From the NCBI GenBank assembly GCA_017403985.1, contig JAFRDE010000044.1:1-64000 (forward strand): a stretch of 64,000 bases of DNA, read 5' to 3'. Shown one piece after another: positions 25,730 through 34,929 of the stretch. Made by a program: the position numbers and the translations under genes. How positions within the stretch are numbered: position 1 is the first letter of the stretch; each line of letters opens with the position of its first letter. The DNA is from Ruminococcus sp. (GTDB taxonomy: Bacteria > Bacillota > Clostridia > Oscillospirales > Acutalibacteraceae). The notes under the pieces are model-generated. The model searched no databases. It saw only the letters and a list, made by a program, of their open reading frames with translations, and was not told the DNA's origin.

Positions 25730-26026
25730 ATGAAGATCAAGGAACTGAGAATACAAAAAGCCGACAATGCGGCTCTGAGTATTTCATGGACGCTATCGGA
25801 CGGACGACAGACCGCCTATGAGCTGTTTCTGATCCGGGAAGGCTGCGTCGTGGACGGCGTTAAAATGTCGTCCGGTCTGACAAGCTGTACCCTGCATACG
25901 ACGCCTGAATTGATGAAAGAGTATGACATATTGCTAACGGTTACCGCCGGCGCAAAGCTGACGACGGCAAGAGCAGGTTTTCGTATCGACAAAAAAGCAC
26001 AACTGTATCTTTGCGTCTCATATTAA
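25730..26026 (+). CDS. Small protein resembling an N-terminal rhamnosidase-type beta-domain
   Basis: 98 residues from ATG 25730 (AGAGGG six bases upstream). The stretch ISWTLSDGRQTAYELFLI resembles the fibronectin-III-like N-terminal module of alpha-L-rhamnosidases. It lacks any catalytic domain and a signal peptide. It could be a stand-alone beta-sandwich protein or the remnant of a larger enzyme; the terminator right after the stop argues that the short gene is a finished unit. Confidence 0.6.
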   Translation: MKIKELRIQKADNAALSISWTLSDGRQTAYELFLIREGCVVDGVKMSSGLTSCTLHTTPELMKEYDILLTVTAGAKLTTARAGFRIDKKAQLYLCVSY

Positions 26027-26034
26027 CGCAAAAC

Positions 26035-26060
26035 GCCGCCGCGAAAACGCGGCGGCATTT
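26035..26060. terminator. GC-rich terminator
   Basis: GCCGCCGCG/CGCGGCGGC stem with AAAA loop followed by ATTT; shared by convergent genes at 26026 and 26074. Confidence 0.85.
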
Positions 26061-26073
26061 ATCATATCGATGA

Positions 26074-26664
26074 TTAATCCAATTCGATCACGCAGTAATC
26101 ATACGCGTTCACGACCGTCGTCTCACCGCGCATACATTCCTGCGGGATGCGGTGGTTATAGGACAGGTGGACATGACCGTGCACGAACAGGCGCGGCTTG
26201 TACTTGTCGAGCAGATCATTAAAGCACTCGAAGCCCCTGTGCGGGACGGTCTCCAGATCGTTCAGATGGCGGGCGGGCGCATGGGTCACGAGGATATCGA
26301 AGCCCCCGTGCTTTTTGATAGAGAACCACTTTTTGCGGATGCGGTTCTCCATCTGCTTTTCGGTATACATATATTTTCCGTCGCGGTACTTGTAGGAGCC
26401 GCCGAAGCCGAGGATCCGCAGACCGTTGACCTCCACCAGCTTATCGTCCGCACAGATACAGCCGGTAGGGACACGCTTCTGATTCTCGTCGTGATTGCCG
26501 TGGATATAGACCAGCGGACAGTCCGCCATGGTCACGAGGAATTCCAGATACTCGACGCTCAGATCACCGGCGGCGATGATCAGATCAAAGCCGTCGAGCT
26601 TGCCGGGGCGGTAATAGTCGTACAGATATTTTGACTCCTCATCCGCGACCGCTAAGATTCTCAT
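26074..26664 (-). CDS. Metallophosphoesterase, paralogue of the 13827 gene
   Basis: 196 residues, colinear with the 13827 product along its length. Motifs GD (33-34), GNHD (56-59), THAP and HGHVH are kept. The first motif reads D-E-E instead of D-x-H (E10), so both paralogues lack the usual His, but by different substitutions. It overlaps the BMP-like gene upstream by 4 bases in the same way as its paralogue. Confidence 0.85.
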   Translation of the reverse strand: MRILAVADEESKYLYDYYRPGKLDGFDLIIAAGDLSVEYLEFLVTMADCPLVYIHGNHDENQKRVPTGCICADDKLVEVNGLRILGFGGSYKYRDGKYMYTEKQMENRIRKKWFSIKKHGGFDILVTHAPARHLNDLETVPHRGFECFNDLLDKYKPRLFVHGHVHLSYNHRIPQECMRGETTVVNAYDYCVIELD

Positions 26665-28631
26665 GACTCGTCACCGGCTTTCTTTTCAGCCTCCTTGACG
26701 ATATCGTTCTGAGCTTTTTCGACGCCGGCGGTATCGACCGTCGCCTTACCCATCGGGCTTAATTCTTCATAATTCGGGATCTCGCCGATCACGTTGTCCA
26801 CCAGATAATCCATCGTGATGATCTGGTCGAGCGTGAGGGATTTCTGATCCTCCCCTATCACCTTTCCGTCCTGAGTCTTCAGCGGCGTCAGGAACGGAAT
26901 ACAGATATTCTGCTTGATGCTCTCCTTCAAGAAGTCGATCAGCCTGCGCGTGGGCGCGCTGAGCGATTCACTGCACCACACGTCGACCACACCGGCGGAC
27001 ATGCCCCAGTAATAGTTCAGCGCCTTATTGCTCTTATCATACTCCGCCTGCAAAGATTTATCAAAATAGCGGTTGAGGATCTCTTCATAATACTTACCCC
27101 AGCACCAGACCGAATCGACCAGCACCTTTTTCAGCTCGCCGTCGACATAGGACAAGCCGTAGGTGTCGCGGTCGTCCTCCAGAAACTTCGCGGTGTCCTG
27201 CGACGAGATATAGTGGATGCCCCGATCGGCGAGCGCCTTGGCAGCTACGTCGGCGCCCTTGACGGACGACCATTCGAGATAGACGTGTGCGCGGGGATTG
27301 GTGAGCTGCGCGCCGAGGGCGAAAGCGTTGACGCCCGCGATCTGACCGAAGATCGGATAGTCGCAGACATAGCCGAGCTTGCCGCTGTCGGACAGCGAAC
27401 CCGCTACGGCGCCGAGGATGAACTTTGCCTCATACATGCGGGCGTAATACGTCAATATATAACGGTGGCTCAGGTTCAGCGAGCAGTTGAGGATCAGCAC
27501 GTCGGGATATTCCACCGCTGCCTTGACGCTCGCCTGTACCAGCCGCGGCGATGTGGTGAAGATCACCTTGCAGCCGTCCTCGATCGCCTTGACGATCACC
27601 TCGTACGGATCGCCGTCGAGCGCGTTGGGATAGGTCAGGGTGTCGATCTTATCCTCAAAGACCTTTTCGAGATACAGCCGTCCTTCCTCGTGCTCGTGTA
27701 CCCAGCCGGACTTGGCGGGAGTGCCGTCATAAACGAACGCGACCTGTAGCACCTCGTGATCGGCAGCCGCCAGCACGCGGGAGATCAGCCCCTGCTTGGG
27801 CGCCGCTTTCTCCTCGGGCGGGTCGGTCTTCAGCTCGATCGGCTCCTCCGCGTCGTTGAGTTTGACGTCTTCCCACATCTTGCTCAGATTCTTCTTGATA
27901 TCGGCGATATCGGCAGCGATCAGCTCCTCATAATCATAGATCTGCAGATAGCTGAGCATCGCGTCGCCGATGGTGGACTGGAGCTTCGCGCCGCCGCTTT
28001 GCATATACGCTTTCTCAAACTTATGATATGCCGCGGCAAAGGTGCGCTGTTCGTCTACCGACCATTCCTCGTCCACTTCTTTTCCCACCAGCTTCTGCAG
28101 TTCGGCATAACAGCCGCGCTTGGAGAACTCGATGAAATTGATCTTGCTGTACTGATAGAACGCGACAAATTCGTAGTATATCTCCACTTCCTCGCTGCCG
28201 TCGCGTTCGGGCATGATGCGGGTCACGACGCCTTCGATGGTGTCCGCACCGAAGAATTTCAGCACGCTGACGCGCTTGTTGCCCTCGAGGACATAGAAGC
28301 GGTTCATGTATTCAAACGCCTTGATCGGATCGTGGATACCCTCGGTGATATGCGCGTCGCACAGATGCTTCCACTTCACGGCGAATTCTGTATCCTCGTC
28401 GAAGATCGGCATGAAGTTCGCCGCGAACGCGGAGGAGCGTCCGCCGGTCTTAGTGCCGACAATTTGGCGTATGGGGATCGACACCAGACCGAGATTCACC
28501 ACGGTCGTGCTTTTGTCGGCAGGCAATATTTCATCCAGCACCGGCAGCAGCGTGGGTTCACCGTTCGCCTTTCGTGTTTGTACTTCTTTCAGTCCGAGCT
28601 TCAACGCGTCCTTATAATAGGTTTCCGCCAT
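26661..28631 (-). CDS. Cytosolic BMP-like protein, paralogue of the 14411 gene
   Basis: 656 residues from ATG 28631 (AGAAAGGATG upstream). It matches the 14411 product over its whole length: N-terminal NKRVSVLKFFGADTIEG segment, a helical middle with an acidic linker, and the BMP fold (FVYDGTPAKSGWVHEHEEGR, FTTSPRLVQASVKAAVEYPD). No signal peptide. The retention of two full copies, each paired with its own phosphoesterase, suggests that the pair is a functional unit with diverged ligand specificity. Confidence 0.75.
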   Translation of the reverse strand: MAETYYKDALKLGLKEVQTRKANGEPTLLPVLDEILPADKSTTVVNLGLVSIPIRQIVGTKTGGRSSAFAANFMPIFDEDTEFAVKWKHLCDAHITEGIHDPIKAFEYMNRFYVLEGNKRVSVLKFFGADTIEGVVTRIMPERDGSEEVEIYYEFVAFYQYSKINFIEFSKRGCYAELQKLVGKEVDEEWSVDEQRTFAAAYHKFEKAYMQSGGAKLQSTIGDAMLSYLQIYDYEELIAADIADIKKNLSKMWEDVKLNDAEEPIELKTDPPEEKAAPKQGLISRVLAAADHEVLQVAFVYDGTPAKSGWVHEHEEGRLYLEKVFEDKIDTLTYPNALDGDPYEVIVKAIEDGCKVIFTTSPRLVQASVKAAVEYPDVLILNCSLNLSHRYILTYYARMYEAKFILGAVAGSLSDSGKLGYVCDYPIFGQIAGVNAFALGAQLTNPRAHVYLEWSSVKGADVAAKALADRGIHYISSQDTAKFLEDDRDTYGLSYVDGELKKVLVDSVWCWGKYYEEILNRYFDKSLQAEYDKSNKALNYYWGMSAGVVDVWCSESLSAPTRRLIDFLKESIKQNICIPFLTPLKTQDGKVIGEDQKSLTLDQIITMDYLVDNVIGEIPNYEELSPMGKATVDTAGVEKAQNDIVKEAEKKAGDES

Positions 28632-28699
28632 CCGGATCATCCTTTCTGATGATAATATATCACAGTCAATCGCTTTGCCGTAATCATCATTGAATCAAA

Positions 28700-28724
28700 G
28701 GGAGGTGCAAGCCCCTCCCCTACT
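28700..28724. repeat. Intergenic palindromic repeat, type II (copy 2)
   Basis: GGGAGGTGCAAGCCCCTCCC then CTAC, matching 13741-13764. It lies in a 385-base gene-free stretch (28632-29016) that also holds a type I repeat and two hairpins. Confidence 0.6.
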
Positions 28725-28822
28725 GACTATCCAAAGTATAATACATTCGCCGGATAAAGTCTATTGTCTCTTTCAAAAAACAGGTAGAATTTATCGGTGA
28801 TTTTTTGTGCAAAAATCCACTC

Positions 28823-28864
28823 CTCATTGTGGGATTGCCGCGTCGCTTCGCTCCTCGCAATGAC
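28823..28864. repeat. Intergenic palindromic repeat, type I (copy 2)
   Basis: TCATTGTGGGATTGCCGCG...CTCGCAATGACA: an inverted repeat with arms ATTGCG-like at both ends, related to 16451 and 33200. Confidence 0.65.
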
Positions 28865-28887
28865 AGCGAGTTAATATAGCAAACGTA

Positions 28888-28913
28888 AAGGCGCGGGAGC
28901 GATCCCGCGCCTT
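28888..28913. other. Strong GC hairpin in intergenic region
   Basis: AAGGCGCGGGA/TCCCGCGCCTT perfect 11-bp stem with GCGA loop. No U tract follows, so it may stabilise RNA or be a relic repeat. Confidence 0.6.
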
Positions 28914-28987
28914 CATGAATAAATGGATACTCGCGTGAATCGTCACGCTCAAACATCTATACAATTCCTCAGTCACCATACGGTGAC

Positions 28988-29010
28988 AGCTCCCTTTCCC
29001 AAAGGGAGCC
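28988..29010 (-). terminator. Hairpin after ptsI
   Basis: GCTCCCTTT/AAAGGGAGC stem located 7 bases after the ptsI stop; no clear T tract on the minus strand. Confidence 0.5.
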
Positions 29011-29016
29011 TCTGCT

Positions 29017-30717
29017 TTAGATAACGGTCTTCAGATAATCCGTGATCTCCTTTTCCGTCGCCATCGCCATGACCTTGGCGGCTACCTCGTCAGCCTCCGC
29101 CTTTGTCCACTTCGCGATGTTCTTGCGAACCTTGAGGACGGATACCGCCGATACGGAGAACTCGGTCAGACCGAAGCTCATCAGCAGCGGGATCATCATC
29201 GGATTCGCCGCCGCCTCGCCGCACATACCGACAGGGATGCCCGCCTTGACGCCGTTCTCGATGATGCTCTTGATCAGGCGCAGAACGGACGGCTGGAACG
29301 GCGAATACAGATAGCCGACGTTGGAGTTGCCGCGGTCGCACGCCATCGTATAGCCGGTCAGGTCGTTGGTGCCGATGGAGAAGAAGTCCGCCTCCTTCGC
29401 CAGCAGATCCGCGATCACGCCGGACGCGGAGGTCTCGGTCATCACGCCGACGGGGATATTTTCATTGAACTCGATGCCGGACGCGCGCAGATCGGATTTT
29501 GCCTCCTCGACCAGCGCCTTGCCCTCGCGGAGTTCTTCTACCGCCGTGATCAGCGGGAACATGATGCGAACGTCGCCGAACGCGGACGCGCGCAGGATCG
29601 CCTTGATCTGCGATTTGAACATATCGCGGTTCTTCAGGCAATAGCGGATCGCGCGGAAGCCCATGAAGGGATTCTCTTCCTTCTCGAGTCCGAGATACGG
29701 GATCTCCTTATCGCCGCCGATATCCAGCGTACGGATGATCAGGGGCTTGCCCTTCAGGACAACGGCTGCCGTCTTATACGCGTCGAACTGCTCGTCCTCG
29801 GTGGGCAGTGTCGCGCGGTCCATAAACAGGAATTCGGTACGGAAGAGGCCTACGCCCTCGCCGTCCTTTTCCATCGCCTTGCCGGCGTCCTTGGGGGTGC
29901 CGATATTGCAGCACAGCTCATATACTTCGCCCGAAGCCGATACGGTCGGCTTGCCGCGGTAGAGCTCGAGCTCGCGCTTCTCTCTGAGATAGGTGTCGCG
30001 CTTGGCGGTATATTCCTCGATCACTTCCGGCGTAGGAGCGGTAACGACGTCGCCGTTAAAGCCGTCGACGATGACCTGCTCGCCGGTGCTCAGCTGCGCC
30101 AGCGCTTTCGGTACGCTCAGCACGGCGGGAATCTCCATCGCTCTCGCTAAAATAGCGGAATGGGAGGTCTGAGAGCCGGTCTCTGTGACGATACCGACGA
30201 TATTATCCTTTTTGATGCCCGCAGTCATAGAGGGCGTCAGTTCTTTGACGACCAAAACCGTACCGGCGGGCGCGTCGCTGATCTTGACCTCGTTGACGCC
30301 CAGCAGGATCGACAGCATACTGTCGCGCACGTCTCTGACGTCGGCGGCGCGCTGCATGGTCAGCTCATCGCCGGAAGCCATGAACATGTCGATGAACATC
30401 TGACACATCTGCTCGACCGCGCTCTCCGCGCACTGGTGAGCGCTGATCAGATTCTCGATTTCACCGCGCATAAAGTCGTCGTCGATGATGGAAATGTGAC
30501 CTTCCAGAATCTTAGCCTCTTTTTCACCCACGGTTTCGCGTACCGTCTGCGCCTGCGCCAGCGTTTCAGCCGTAAATGTCTTCACCGAGGCGCGAAAACG
30601 CTCCAGCTCGGCTTCGACGTCAGCGATCTCCTTCGGCGTATACTCGAGATTCTTTTCACTGATCAGCATCACTCTGCCGATGCCGTAGCCATCGGAGGCG
30701 CCTAAACCTTTCATCAT
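29017..30717 (-). CDS. ptsI: Phosphotransferase system enzyme I
   Basis: 566 residues from ATG 30717 (GAGGTG six bases before it). The N-terminal domain carries the phospho-accepting His in TETGSQTSHSAILARA (about residue 185); the barrel domain has the PEP-binding motifs GLFRTEFLFMDR and GTNDLTGYTMACDR, and the C-terminal Cys-containing GMCGEAAAN. It takes phosphate from PEP and passes it to HPr. It is the last gene of a fructose PTS operon, 100 bases after HPr. Whether it is the cell's only enzyme I is unknown. Confidence 0.95.
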   Translation of the reverse strand: MMKGLGASDGYGIGRVMLISEKNLEYTPKEIADVEAELERFRASVKTFTAETLAQAQTVRETVGEKEAKILEGHISIIDDDFMRGEIENLISAHQCAESAVEQMCQMFIDMFMASGDELTMQRAADVRDVRDSMLSILLGVNEVKISDAPAGTVLVVKELTPSMTAGIKKDNIVGIVTETGSQTSHSAILARAMEIPAVLSVPKALAQLSTGEQVIVDGFNGDVVTAPTPEVIEEYTAKRDTYLREKRELELYRGKPTVSASGEVYELCCNIGTPKDAGKAMEKDGEGVGLFRTEFLFMDRATLPTEDEQFDAYKTAAVVLKGKPLIIRTLDIGGDKEIPYLGLEKEENPFMGFRAIRYCLKNRDMFKSQIKAILRASAFGDVRIMFPLITAVEELREGKALVEEAKSDLRASGIEFNENIPVGVMTETSASGVIADLLAKEADFFSIGTNDLTGYTMACDRGNSNVGYLYSPFQPSVLRLIKSIIENGVKAGIPVGMCGEAAANPMMIPLLMSFGLTEFSVSAVSVLKVRKNIAKWTKAEADEVAAKVMAMATEKEITDYLKTVI

Positions 30718-30819
30718 AATTATCACCTCTTGTTTATCAGACCATTCAACCGGTCACTATAATGAACAGTCGCTGCGGGAGATATGAAGCCCCGCAGCGA
30801 CCGTAAGATAAATCAATAC

Positions 30820-31083
30820 TTATTCGCCGAAGCCGTTCTCGATCATGCCGGTGAGTTCAGCCAGCGCGGCTTCTTCTTCGGGACCGTCACAGATGATCTC
30901 AACCTCCTGACCGCATTTGATCGCAGAGGCGATGATGAACATCTTGTTCATCAGGTTAACGGATTTGCCGTTATGCATCATAGTCACCTTGCAGGGGAAC
31001 TTTTTGACGGCGTTGACGAAGTCGTCAGCCGGGCGCATATGGAAGCCCTGAGCATTGACCAGTGTTACTTTTTTCGATACCAT
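30820..31083 (-). CDS. HPr-like phosphocarrier protein lacking Ser46
   Basis: 87 residues with the active-site segment GFHMRPAD (H15, R17). Aligned with Bacillus HPr, the usual NLKSIMGVMSL reads NLMNKMFIIAS, so position 46 is Asn rather than Ser. It can relay phosphate from enzyme I to FruA but should not be a substrate for HPr kinase, and so should not work with CcpA. It lies between fruA and ptsI, suggesting a fructose-dedicated carrier. Confidence 0.92.
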   Translation of the reverse strand: MVSKKVTLVNAQGFHMRPADDFVNAVKKFPCKVTMMHNGKSVNLMNKMFIIASAIKCGQEVEIICDGPEEEAALAELTGMIENGFGE

Positions 31084-31138
31084 AGTGTTTCTCCTTTATT
31101 TGCAATTGACGATCAAAGACCGCGATATGATTAGGTTA

Positions 31139-33115
31139 TTATGCTTCCTGAGGCTTCTTCATCAGCAGGCCGAGCAGGATAGCGCCGAGGACAGCGCCGA
31201 TCACCAGCGCCAGCAGGTAGAGGTACCAGGTGCCCGCCATGGTAGCGAATACGAATACGCCGCCGTGAGGAGCCATCAGCTTACAGCCGAACAGCGCAGA
31301 CAGAGCGCCTGCCGTCGCAGAACCGACGATACAGCACGGAATGACCGGCCACGGATGACCTGCAGCGTAAGGAATCGCGCCCTCTGTGATGAACGAAAGA
31401 CCCATGATATAGTTGACGGGAGCGTTCTTTCTCTCTTCCGCAGTCCACTTGTTTCTGAAGATGTTGGTGGACAGAGCGATCGCGATCGGGGGAACCATAC
31501 CGCCGATCATAACGGCAGCCATGATCATGTAAGCGGCGTCAGTCTGGAACGAAAGCATACCGGTCGCGAATACATAAGCAGCCTTGTTGAAGGGACCGCC
31601 CATATCGATCGCCATCATGCCTGCGAGCAGTGCGCACAGCGGGATCATGAGACCTTCCTTCTCGGACATAGCGATCAGTACGTTGTTCATGCCGGTGTTG
31701 ATCCAGCCCATGATCGGGTTGATCGCACACATGATAACAGCGATACCGCCTAAACCGAGAAGCGGATAGACCAGTACGGGCTTGATGCCTTCGAGAGCGC
31801 GCGGGAAGTGAGAGCAGAGCTTCTCGATGCCGAGCATCATGTAACCGCCGATGAAGCCTGCGAGCAGACCGCCGAGGAAGCCGGAGGGAACGTCGCCGCC
31901 GGGGAGCACGAAGGTGGCGCCGGAGGTAGCGAGGAAGCCGCCTACCAGACCGACCAGCAGACCGGGACGGTCAGCGATAGACATCGCGATGAAGCCGGCA
32001 AGGATCGGGACCATCAGGTTGAAGGCGACGCCGCCGATGGTCTTGAAGAACGCCGCTGCGGGTGTGATGGAACCGAAGTCGCCCGCGCTGTAGCCCTGCG
32101 CGAGGAGTTCGGGAGAGTTAGCGATATTACCGAAACCGCAAATGGTATCGATAAGGAACGCGATAGCGATAAAGATACCGCCCGCGACAACGAACGGAAG
32201 CATATGGGATACGCCGTTCATCAGGTGCTTGTAAAGCTGTCTGCCGAAGCTCTCGTTTCCGGCGGAAGCGGTGCTTGCGGTCGCTTTCTTGTCACTGTAG
32301 AATACAGGAACTTCTTTGTTGACGATCTTGTTGATCAGTTCTTCGGGCTTGTGGATGCCGTCGGCAACCTTAGTGGAATAAACGGGCTTGCCGCTGAAAC
32401 GGGCCGTGTCAACGTTCTTGTCAGCCGCGATGATGATGCCGTCGCAGTTCGCGATCTCCTCAGCGGTGAGAACATTCTTCGCGCCGCCGGAGCCGTTGGT
32501 CTCGACCTTGATGGTGATACCCAGCTTGTCGCCCGCCTTCTGCAGGGCTTCCGCCGCCATGTAGGTGTGAGCGATACCGGTCGGGCAAGCGGTTACCGCG
32601 AGTACCTGATAGCCATCCTTCTTCGCTGCGGGAGCGGCGTCGGATACCTCGTCCGGGAACTGAGCCGTTTCCTGCGCGTCGATGATGTCCAGGAACTCCT
32701 GCGGAGTCTTCGCAGCCTTGAGCTTATCGGTGAAGTCCTCGTGCATGAGCATCTGCATCAGTCGCGCCAGCACGTCGAGGTGAACGTCGCCGTCCATGGT
32801 GGCCGCGATCATGAAGATCAGCTTGCTCATATCTCCCTCGGGCGAGCCGTAGTCTACGCCGTTCGCTACGGTGATCGCCGCGAGAGCCGGAGCTTTGACA
32901 GCAGGGCTCTTCGCATGAGGAATGGCAACCTCCATTCCGATGGCGGTAGTGCCTTCCTCTTCGCGCTTGAGGATGCCCGCTTTGTAAGCGGCGACGTCTT
33001 TAAGGTTGCCGCATTTATCATGCAGTGCTACCAGCGCGTCGATCGCTTCACTTTTTGTCGAAACCTTGGCATTCACCTGAATAGCCTGCAGCTTCAGCAA
33101 ATCAGTAATACGCAT
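31139..33115 (-). CDS. fruA: Fructose PTS transporter, EIIABC
   Basis: 658 residues in A-B-C order: EIIA (1-150, phospho-His near H67 in AIPHAKS), EIIB (about 170-268, phospho-Cys near C177 in TACPTGIAHTYMAAEAL) and the EIIC membrane domain (about 290-650). It imports fructose while phosphorylating it to fructose-1-phosphate, which the adjacent fruK product uses. AAAGGAGAGT precedes the ATG. It lies 150 bases downstream of fruK in the same orientation. Confidence 0.95.
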   Translation of the reverse strand: MRITDLLKLQAIQVNAKVSTKSEAIDALVALHDKCGNLKDVAAYKAGILKREEEGTTAIGMEVAIPHAKSPAVKAPALAAITVANGVDYGSPEGDMSKLIFMIAATMDGDVHLDVLARLMQMLMHEDFTDKLKAAKTPQEFLDIIDAQETAQFPDEVSDAAPAAKKDGYQVLAVTACPTGIAHTYMAAEALQKAGDKLGITIKVETNGSGGAKNVLTAEEIANCDGIIIAADKNVDTARFSGKPVYSTKVADGIHKPEELINKIVNKEVPVFYSDKKATASTASAGNESFGRQLYKHLMNGVSHMLPFVVAGGIFIAIAFLIDTICGFGNIANSPELLAQGYSAGDFGSITPAAAFFKTIGGVAFNLMVPILAGFIAMSIADRPGLLVGLVGGFLATSGATFVLPGGDVPSGFLGGLLAGFIGGYMMLGIEKLCSHFPRALEGIKPVLVYPLLGLGGIAVIMCAINPIMGWINTGMNNVLIAMSEKEGLMIPLCALLAGMMAIDMGGPFNKAAYVFATGMLSFQTDAAYMIMAAVMIGGMVPPIAIALSTNIFRNKWTAEERKNAPVNYIMGLSFITEGAIPYAAGHPWPVIPCCIVGSATAGALSALFGCKLMAPHGGVFVFATMAGTWYLYLLALVIGAVLGAILLGLLMKKPQEA

Positions 33116-33199
33116 AAATACTCTCCTTTCATATTTTATTATGTATCTAACATAAACTGATTACGTTTTTAACTTCCGCAATATGCGGAACAATCGGTT

Positions 33200-33232
33200 G
33201 AGATTGCCGCGGGCTTTGCCCTCGCAATGACA
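33200..33232. repeat. Intergenic palindromic repeat, type I (copy 3)
   Basis: GAGATTGCCGCGGGC...CTCGCAATGACA between fruK and fruA. It would form a hairpin in the operon transcript. Confidence 0.65.
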
Positions 33233-33264
33233 ATACCCAATATAACCGATCGCTGAATAAACCA

Positions 33265-34170
33265 TTACAGCTTAGCGAAAACTTCGTCGATCTTCGCTCT
33301 GGTGGCAAGACCGGGCAGGAAGGAGGTCGCGTTGCCGCAGGCGCTGCCGAGCTTTAAGGCGTAGCCGTAGTCGCCGGTTTTCTGGTAGCCCGCGATAAAG
33401 CCTGCTACCATGGAGTCGCCCGCGCCGACCGTATTGACGACGGTCTCTTTCAGAACGCCGCAGGAATGTGTCTCGCCATTCTCATCGAGGAGCAGCGCGC
33501 CCTTGCGTCCGAGGGATACGATAACGTTGCGCGCACCCATCTCCTGCAGCTTGCCGGCGTATTTGATGACGTCGTCCTGCGTCTCCACTTCCTTGTGGAA
33601 GATCTCGGAAAGCTCCAGACGGTTGGGCTTGATCAGGAACGGATGCATCGCCAGAGAATTGACCAGCAGCTGCTTGGTAGCGTCGACGGCGATCATGATA
33701 TTCTTGCCCTTGACGCGCTCGAGCATTCTCTCATAAATATCGTCGGGACAGGTCTTGGGGATGCTGCCGGCGAGCACCAGTGTGTCGCCGTCGCGGATCG
33801 CGTCGATCTTGCTCATGATCTCTTCGAGAGCGGATTCGGGGATATCGGGACCCTGACCGTTGATCTCCGTTTCGCCGCCGGCTTTGATCTTGATATTGAT
33901 ACGGGTGAAGCCTTCGTTCAGACGGATGAAGTCGGTGCGGATACGGCTGTTGCGGATACCCTTCTCGATCGCGTCTCCGGTAAAGCCCGCGATGAAGCCA
34001 AGGGCGGTGCTGTCCAGATCGAGCTCCGCGAGCACCTGAGAAACGTTGAGACCCTTACCGCCGAAATAGAATTCCTCGCTGTCGGTGCGGTTCGTAACGT
34101 TGAAGCGCATACCTGACGACATACGTACCACATAGTCGATTGACGGGCTGAGGGTTACGGTGTAAATCAT
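33265..34170 (-). CDS. fruK: 1-Phosphofructokinase
   Basis: 301 residues, PfkB family: GGKGLNVSQVLAEL near residue 40 and the C-terminal TVGAGDSMVAGF near 250 with the catalytic Asp. It converts fructose-1-phosphate to fructose-1,6-bisphosphate. Its start overlaps the fruR stop (ATGA). Confidence 0.95.
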   Translation of the reverse strand: MIYTVTLSPSIDYVVRMSSGMRFNVTNRTDSEEFYFGGKGLNVSQVLAELDLDSTALGFIAGFTGDAIEKGIRNSRIRTDFIRLNEGFTRINIKIKAGGETEINGQGPDIPESALEEIMSKIDAIRDGDTLVLAGSIPKTCPDDIYERMLERVKGKNIMIAVDATKQLLVNSLAMHPFLIKPNRLELSEIFHKEVETQDDVIKYAGKLQEMGARNVIVSLGRKGALLLDENGETHSCGVLKETVVNTVGAGDSMVAGFIAGYQKTGDYGYALKLGSACGNATSFLPGLATRAKIDEVFAKL

Positions 34171-34925
34171 TTGTTGACCTCCTTGATGTTGGTTTTCTCA
34201 TAATATTTGCTATCCGGGCAGGAGTCGGTGATGACGCTGCCGATCTTTAACGGTGCAAAGGTCACGGCGCAGACCTGTCGGAACTTACTGTGATCGGCGA
34301 GGACAAAGGTCCTGTAGCTGTGGCTGATCGCCGTTTCCTTGAGTCTTGCCTCATCGATATCCGGCGTCGTGAAGCCGGCGGTGAGGTCGATGCCGTTGGT
34401 GCCCATAAAGGCTTTGGTGAAATTCATGTTCTCGAGGCTCTTGACGCCCATCGTGCCGATGACCGCTTCCGTCAGCGGCTTGATCCTGCCGCCGATGATA
34501 TAGGCTACGAGCCCTTTCTGGATCAGCTTCTGTCCGTGGATGATGCCGTTGGTCACATAGGTCGCCTTGTTGTTGGCGATAAAGTCGATCAGCCGCAGGG
34601 TGGTGGTGCCCGCGTCGATGAAGACGAAATCATCGTCGCCGATCAGCGTCGCTGCGTATCGGGCGATAGCGGTCTTTTCCTCGCTCATTCTGTCGGCGCG
34701 GTTGGCGACATTGGTTTCATAAATGCCGGAGCTGCGGTTCAGCGCCGTCGCTCCGCCGAAAACCTTGTTGAGCTTGCCCATCTCGGCAAGGGCGTTCAGA
34801 TCGCGGCGGATCGTGGACTCGGAGATATCAAGCTGTTGGGAAAGTTCCGCTACGGTAACGGCGTTGCGGTCGTTCACGATCTGCAGAATCAGTTGATATC
34901 TTTCCTCTGTCAGCATATATTTCAC
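34167..34925 (-). CDS. fruR: DeoR-family regulator of the fructose operon
   Basis: 252 residues: a DeoR helix-turn-helix (VAELSQQLDISESTIRRDLNAL, about 18-40) and a sugar-phosphate isomerase-like sensor domain with FIDAGTTTLRLI. It is first in the operon fruR-fruK-fruA-HPr-ptsI. By family it is relieved by fructose-1-phosphate. An 11-bp inverted repeat brackets its own promoter, a likely autoregulatory operator. Confidence 0.93.
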   Translation of the reverse strand: MKYMLTEERYQLILQIVNDRNAVTVAELSQQLDISESTIRRDLNALAEMGKLNKVFGGATALNRSSGIYETNVANRADRMSEEKTAIARYAATLIGDDDFVFIDAGTTTLRLIDFIANNKATYVTNGIIHGQKLIQKGLVAYIIGGRIKPLTEAVIGTMGVKSLENMNFTKAFMGTNGIDLTAGFTTPDIDEARLKETAISHSYRTFVLADHSKFRQVCAVTFAPLKIGSVITDSCPDSKYYEKTNIKEVNK

Positions 34926-34929
34926 CCCT

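Noticed and set aside
28720-28956. 78-codon minus frame with SLRGAKRRGNPTM
   Set aside because: This peptide comes from the intergenic palindromic repeat; no ribosome-binding site and no family.
31808-33160. 450-codon plus frame opposite fruA
   Set aside because: Antisense shadow of the PTS gene; no domain and no ribosome-binding site.
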